The translations under genes were made by a program, and so were the position numbers. From contig KL571294.1 in the NCBI GenBank assembly GCA_000715855.1, forward strand, positions 109,628 through 118,315: DNA of 8,688 nucleotides, written 5' to 3'. Shown here piece by piece: positions 6,043-8,688 of the stretch. This DNA comes from Actinoplanes liguriensis. GTDB taxonomy: Bacteria; Actinomycetota; Actinomycetes; Mycobacteriales; Micromonosporaceae. Every line of letters begins with the position of its first letter. The stretch's first letter is position 1. The notes beneath the pieces were generated by a model, which was not told where the DNA came from, made no database searches, and saw nothing but the letters and a program-made list of their open reading frames with translations.

Positions 6043-7453
6043 TCAGGGGGCGGCGTCGAGCAGGTCGAGGGCGCTGTGCTGGCAGCTGTGGTTGGTGCCG
6101 GCGAACGGTCCGGCCCAGTGCGATCCGTACATGTCGAGGCTGTCGCGGTCGTGGCCGTAGGCGCTGTCCGCATTGCGGGTGAGGTAGGTGTTGTAGGCGC
6201 CGCCGACGGCCGCGTTCAGCACGCCCAGCCCGCGGATCGCCGCGCCCTTGAACGAGGCGCCGTCGCCGGAGCAGGCGTCCGGCTCGTTCGGCTCGCGCAG
6301 GATGCCGCCGGGTGACAGGTAGCCGCTGGTGGTCGTCGCGTCGCCGATGCGACGTGCGGTGGCCAGGGCGTTCGCGTCACCGGTGAGTCGATTCAGCTGG
6401 ACCAGAGCATTGATCAGAACACCTTGGTTGTACGTCCATGTCACGTCACCGTTGTTCTTACAGGTGCTCAGGTTGACGCCGTCGTTGACCAGGCTCGACC
6501 CGTTGATCATGCCGGTGCCCTGGAACCACGTCCAGGCCTGCTGCGCGCGTCCGCGGTAGACGGTGTCGCCGGCGATCCGCTGGCTCAGCATCGCGTTGAG
6601 CTGGATGTAGAGGCTGTTCTCGATGGCGTTCTTGTTCTTGCGGTCGGTCTTCCACCAGACTCCGCCGCCGCAGGTCGCGTCCCAGTAGGAGAACATGTGG
6701 TCGGCGTCCGCACGGGCGGTGCTCAGGTAACGGCTGTCGCCGGTGACGTCGTAGGCGGCCACCCAGGCCAGCCCCCACCAGCCGGTGTCGTCGAGGTATT
6801 CGTTGCGGAACTGGCCCAGTCGCGCGGTGACGTTCTTGTCGTACGTGCTCGCGATCGCGTACTGGTAGCTGCGCATGCCGCTGCGTCGAATGTTGTCGAT
6901 CAGCGCGGTGAGCGCGTTCGCGCCGGTCCACCAGCCGTTGCCGTCGAACAGCCCGGTGCCGCGGTCGAAGCGCATCATCAGGGCGGTCGCCGCGGCGGTC
7001 CGGCGGTCCGCGGCGTTCCAGGTGCTGCGGGCCCAGGACGTACAGCTGATCTCGGGCCGGTCCCCGGCCTTGCCGCAGGCCCGCAGCGCCCCGACGCCGG
7101 TGGTGTTCCAGTCGTCGACGTTGTACTGGCCGGTGCGCCAGCCGGTCGAGCCGGCCGGGATCGCGGCTACCGCCGTCCCAGGTGCGGCCGCCGTCGAAGG
7201 AGCGGTCGAGCCACACCTCGTCGGTGGCCTGGCCGCCGTCGACCGTGGCCCAGGCCATCGCGTCGGTGTCGTTGACGTGCAGCCGGAACGTCCGCCCGTA
7301 GAGGGCGCTGGTCACCGCGACCCGATCGCTCGGGGCCGCGCCGGCGTCCCGCCCGTCGCAGTAGCGGTTGCAGATCGCCGCCTGGGCCGCGGCCGCGGGT
7401 GCGACGGCCCCGGCGGCGGCGAGGACGAGCGCCACCACACCCCGAAACATCAT
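6043..7453 (-). pseudogene. Secreted GH76 alpha-1,6-mannanase-like protein, frameshifted
   Basis: Two reading frames together give one GH76 protein of about 469 residues. The N-terminal frame (from ATG 7453) encodes a Sec signal peptide, MMFRGVVALVLAAAGAVA and an AAAAQA cleavage region. A segment ending DEVWLDRSFDGGRTWDGG follows. Near 7150-7200 the sense moves to the other frame, which reads AIPAGSTGWRTGQYNVDDW and runs on to the stop at 6043. The second frame holds the catalytic core, including the Asp-Asp pair in EYLDDTGWWGLAW (DD codons at 6792-6787). This matches the paired catalytic aspartates of GH76 endo-alpha-1,6-mannanases, which cut alpha-mannan backbones such as fungal cell-wall mannan. 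Removing one base, for example one G within CCGCGATC near 7160-7169, would join the frames as DGGSR-IPAG. No Shine-Dalgarno is visible, and the promoter spacing suggests leaderless translation. It may be a real pseudogene or a sequencing error. The protein call is firm. Confidence 0.85.
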
Positions 7454-7459
7454 GGCCAC

Positions 7460-7489
7460 ATTTCACATCGAGGCTCATGAATCAGTCAA
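7460..7489 (-). promoter_or_regulatory. Candidate promoter of the mannanase gene, leaderless spacing
   Basis: On the minus strand, -35 TTGACT (7489-7484), an 18-nt spacer and -10 TGAAAT (7465-7460) precede the ATG at 7453. The A of that ATG is 7 nt beyond the -10, where transcription would normally begin. This agrees with the absence of a ribosome-binding site. The -10 is only a moderate match. Confidence 0.45.
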
Positions 7490-7494
7490 GAGTG

Positions 7495-8246
7495 TTAACG
7501 AATCGGCGTTGCCGCCTTGCGCGCGAGGATGAGCGAGAACCGCAGGTCGTCGTCCGGGACCGTCAGGTCGAGCGACTCCACCGCGAACCCGGCCGCCCGC
7601 AGGTCGCGCCGAACCGCGGGCAGCGTAGCGGTGCGGTAGTACATCACGAAGGAGGGCAGCACCACCGCGTTGCGGACCACCATCGCCAGGTCGAAGCCGA
7701 GAGTCTTCCAGTAGGCGCTGTTGTTCTCCGCGGCCAGCTCACCGAGCGCGACGGCGAACAGCCCGCCCGGCACCAGCGCCCGGTGGACCCCCGCGAAGAA
7801 CGCCGGCCGCTCCGACGGCAGGAAATGCCCGAGCGCCCCGAACGTCACCGCCAGGTCGACCCGCCGGCGAACGGCAGCGCCCGGGCGTCGGCGCGCACCA
7901 GCGTGGCGCCCGGGACCGCACTGTGCGCCTTGCCGAGCATCCCCGCGCTGAAGTCGACACCGGTGACCCGCTCCCGGCACACCTTCTCCAGAACGGTCAG
8001 GCCGGCGCCGGTGCCGCAGCACACGTCCAGCCCCCGGTCGAACGGCCCCGCAACGGACAACGCCTGGACGGTGGCGTCCAGGACGTTGTCCGGCGTACGG
8101 AACGGCGTGTGGTCGAACTTGGGGGCCAGGAAGTCGTAGCCGCGCTCGACCGACGACAGCGCCTGGACACACAGTTCCCGCAGTGACGGTCCTTGAGGGG
8201 AGAACACCCGCCCGAGCGTACCCGTCAGTGGTGCGAGCGGAGCCAC
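7495..8246 (-). pseudogene. Class I SAM-dependent methyltransferase, frameshifted
   Basis: Two frames combine into one methyltransferase of about 250 residues. The first frame (from GTG 8246) carries motif I LDVCCGTGAG (from residue 73), the ribose-binding acid Asp98 in VTGVDFS, and RADARALPF (118-126). It would run into a stop at 7845. The sense continues in another frame from about 7860 as VDLAVTFGALGHFLPSERPA, the motif IV/V region. LVPGGLFAVALGE and the C-terminus ending ARKAATPIR (stop 7495) follow. The junction, near 7855-7870 at ALPFAGG/VDLAV, is explained by one missing base. The fold matches the Methyltransf_11/25 group; the acceptor substrate is unknown. The start at 8246 overlaps the hydrolase gene by 22 bp and lacks a clear ribosome-binding site; GTG at 8207 is an alternative. 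Sequencing error near a contig end is as likely as true inactivation. Confidence 0.82.
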
Positions 8247-8674
8247 GCCCGGATGTCGGCGACGACCTTGCGGTCCGGCTCACCGAACTGCGGCACGAAC
8301 TTGCGCGTGACGTTCATGGTGTGCGCCATGCCGGGGTAGATGATGATCGTGTGGTCCCGGTTGCCGGCCGCGGCGACGGCGGCATCGGCGGCCAGCGCGG
8401 CCCGGGCCGGGGTCTGCAGGTCGTTCTCGCCGTTGAGCAGCAGCGTCGGGCCGGCGAACTTCGGCAGCGCCTGCGTCACCGTCGGGAAGCGGGCGATGTC
8501 GGCGACGTACTCCTGCAGCGTCTCCAGGCCGGGCACGTCCGGGTAGGAGTCGATGCCTGTCACCTTGCGCAGGACCGCGCCGGCCTCGGTGTCGATCGCG
8601 ATCTGCCCGTCGTGATCGGTGTCGGTGCTCGCCAGGACCTTGTCACCGTCGAGCAGAACCGACCGGAACTGGCC
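8225..8674 (-). CDS. Alpha/beta hydrolase, C-terminal fragment
   Basis: The 5' part is lost at the contig end. The 149 codons present are the last third of an alpha/beta-hydrolase-fold enzyme. They show TLLLNGENDLQTP, with the likely catalytic Asp at fragment residue 85, and IIIYPGMAHTMN, with the likely catalytic His at 118. The C-terminal helix DIRAWLRSHH follows. The nucleophile serine and oxyanion hole lie upstream and are not seen, so esterase, lipase or peptidase activity cannot be decided. Residues 18-30 (DTDHDGQIAIDTE) resemble a calcium-binding EF-hand/dockerin loop inserted before the C-terminal part of the fold. The stop lies inside the start region of the methyltransferase gene, suggesting an operon. 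The GTG at 8563 is internal, not a true start, because the frame stays open and meaningful upstream to the adapter. Confidence 0.8.
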   Translation of the reverse strand, partial: GQFRSVLLDGDKVLASTDTDHDGQIAIDTEAGAVLRKVTGIDSYPDVPGLETLQEYVADIARFPTVTQALPKFAGPTLLLNGENDLQTPARAALAADAAVAAAGNRDHTIIIYPGMAHTMNVTRKFVPQFGEPDRKVVADIRAWLRSHH

Positions 8675-8688
8675 CTGTCTCTTATACA
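8675..8688. other. Tn5/Nextera mosaic-end adapter remnant
   Basis: CTGTCTCTTATACA matches the first 14 bases of the transposase adapter CTGTCTCTTATACACATCT in the orientation produced when a read passes from the insert into the adapter. It lies at the very last base of the window. It is synthetic sequence and should be trimmed; no biological feature should be inferred from it. Confidence 0.95.

Noticed and set aside
6458..7150. Continuation of the mannanase N-terminal frame as an Arg-rich protein
   Set aside because: After the frameshift this frame becomes an Arg-rich shadow, while the alternative frame carries the GH76 catalytic core.

Overview
The window is about 8.7 kb of very GC-rich DNA with strong G/C bias at third codon positions, frequent GTG starts and few A/T runs. 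This fits a high-GC actinomycete, and the protein styles suggest Micromonosporaceae/Actinoplanes-like DNA. The genus is an inference. The last 14 bases are not genomic: they match the Tn5/Nextera mosaic-end adapter, so the right edge is the raw end of a draft contig.

Left block (1-2711): a minus-strand ABC importer begins with an ATPase of the PotA/polyamine-Fe-type family. An overlapping lipoprotein gene follows, presumably the substrate-binding protein, and runs off the window. It diverges from a plus-strand pair: a GntR/FadR-type (FCD) repressor and, at or overlapping its stop codon, a soluble Cache-domain protein without membrane segments. A good sigma70-like promoter with an imperfect palindrome lies in the divergent region. 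The simplest reading is a self-contained locus for import of a small cationic or amine-like solute, with its own repressor and a second cytoplasmic ligand-binding protein. This is the most interesting functional unit here.

Middle block (2712-5985): a likely two-gene operon encodes an unrecognised beta-propeller-like protein and a 72-residue two-helix membrane protein, preceded by a perfect 7-bp inverted repeat. A 372-bp gap follows, holding only a small hairpin. Next comes a complete 14-helix DHA2 (EmrB/QacA type) multidrug efflux protein, closed by a strong bidirectional terminator.

Right block (5986-8674, minus strand): a secreted GH76 alpha-1,6-mannanase-like enzyme, a class I SAM-dependent methyltransferase, and the C-terminal part of an alpha/beta hydrolase. 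The GH76 and methyltransferase genes are each split by one frameshift, in opposite directions. Their proximity to an adapter-bearing contig end makes assembly or sequencing errors a serious alternative to genuine gene decay. The mannanase has its own candidate promoter, spaced as if to give a leaderless mRNA. No tRNA, rRNA, CRISPR array, insertion sequence or attachment site was seen.
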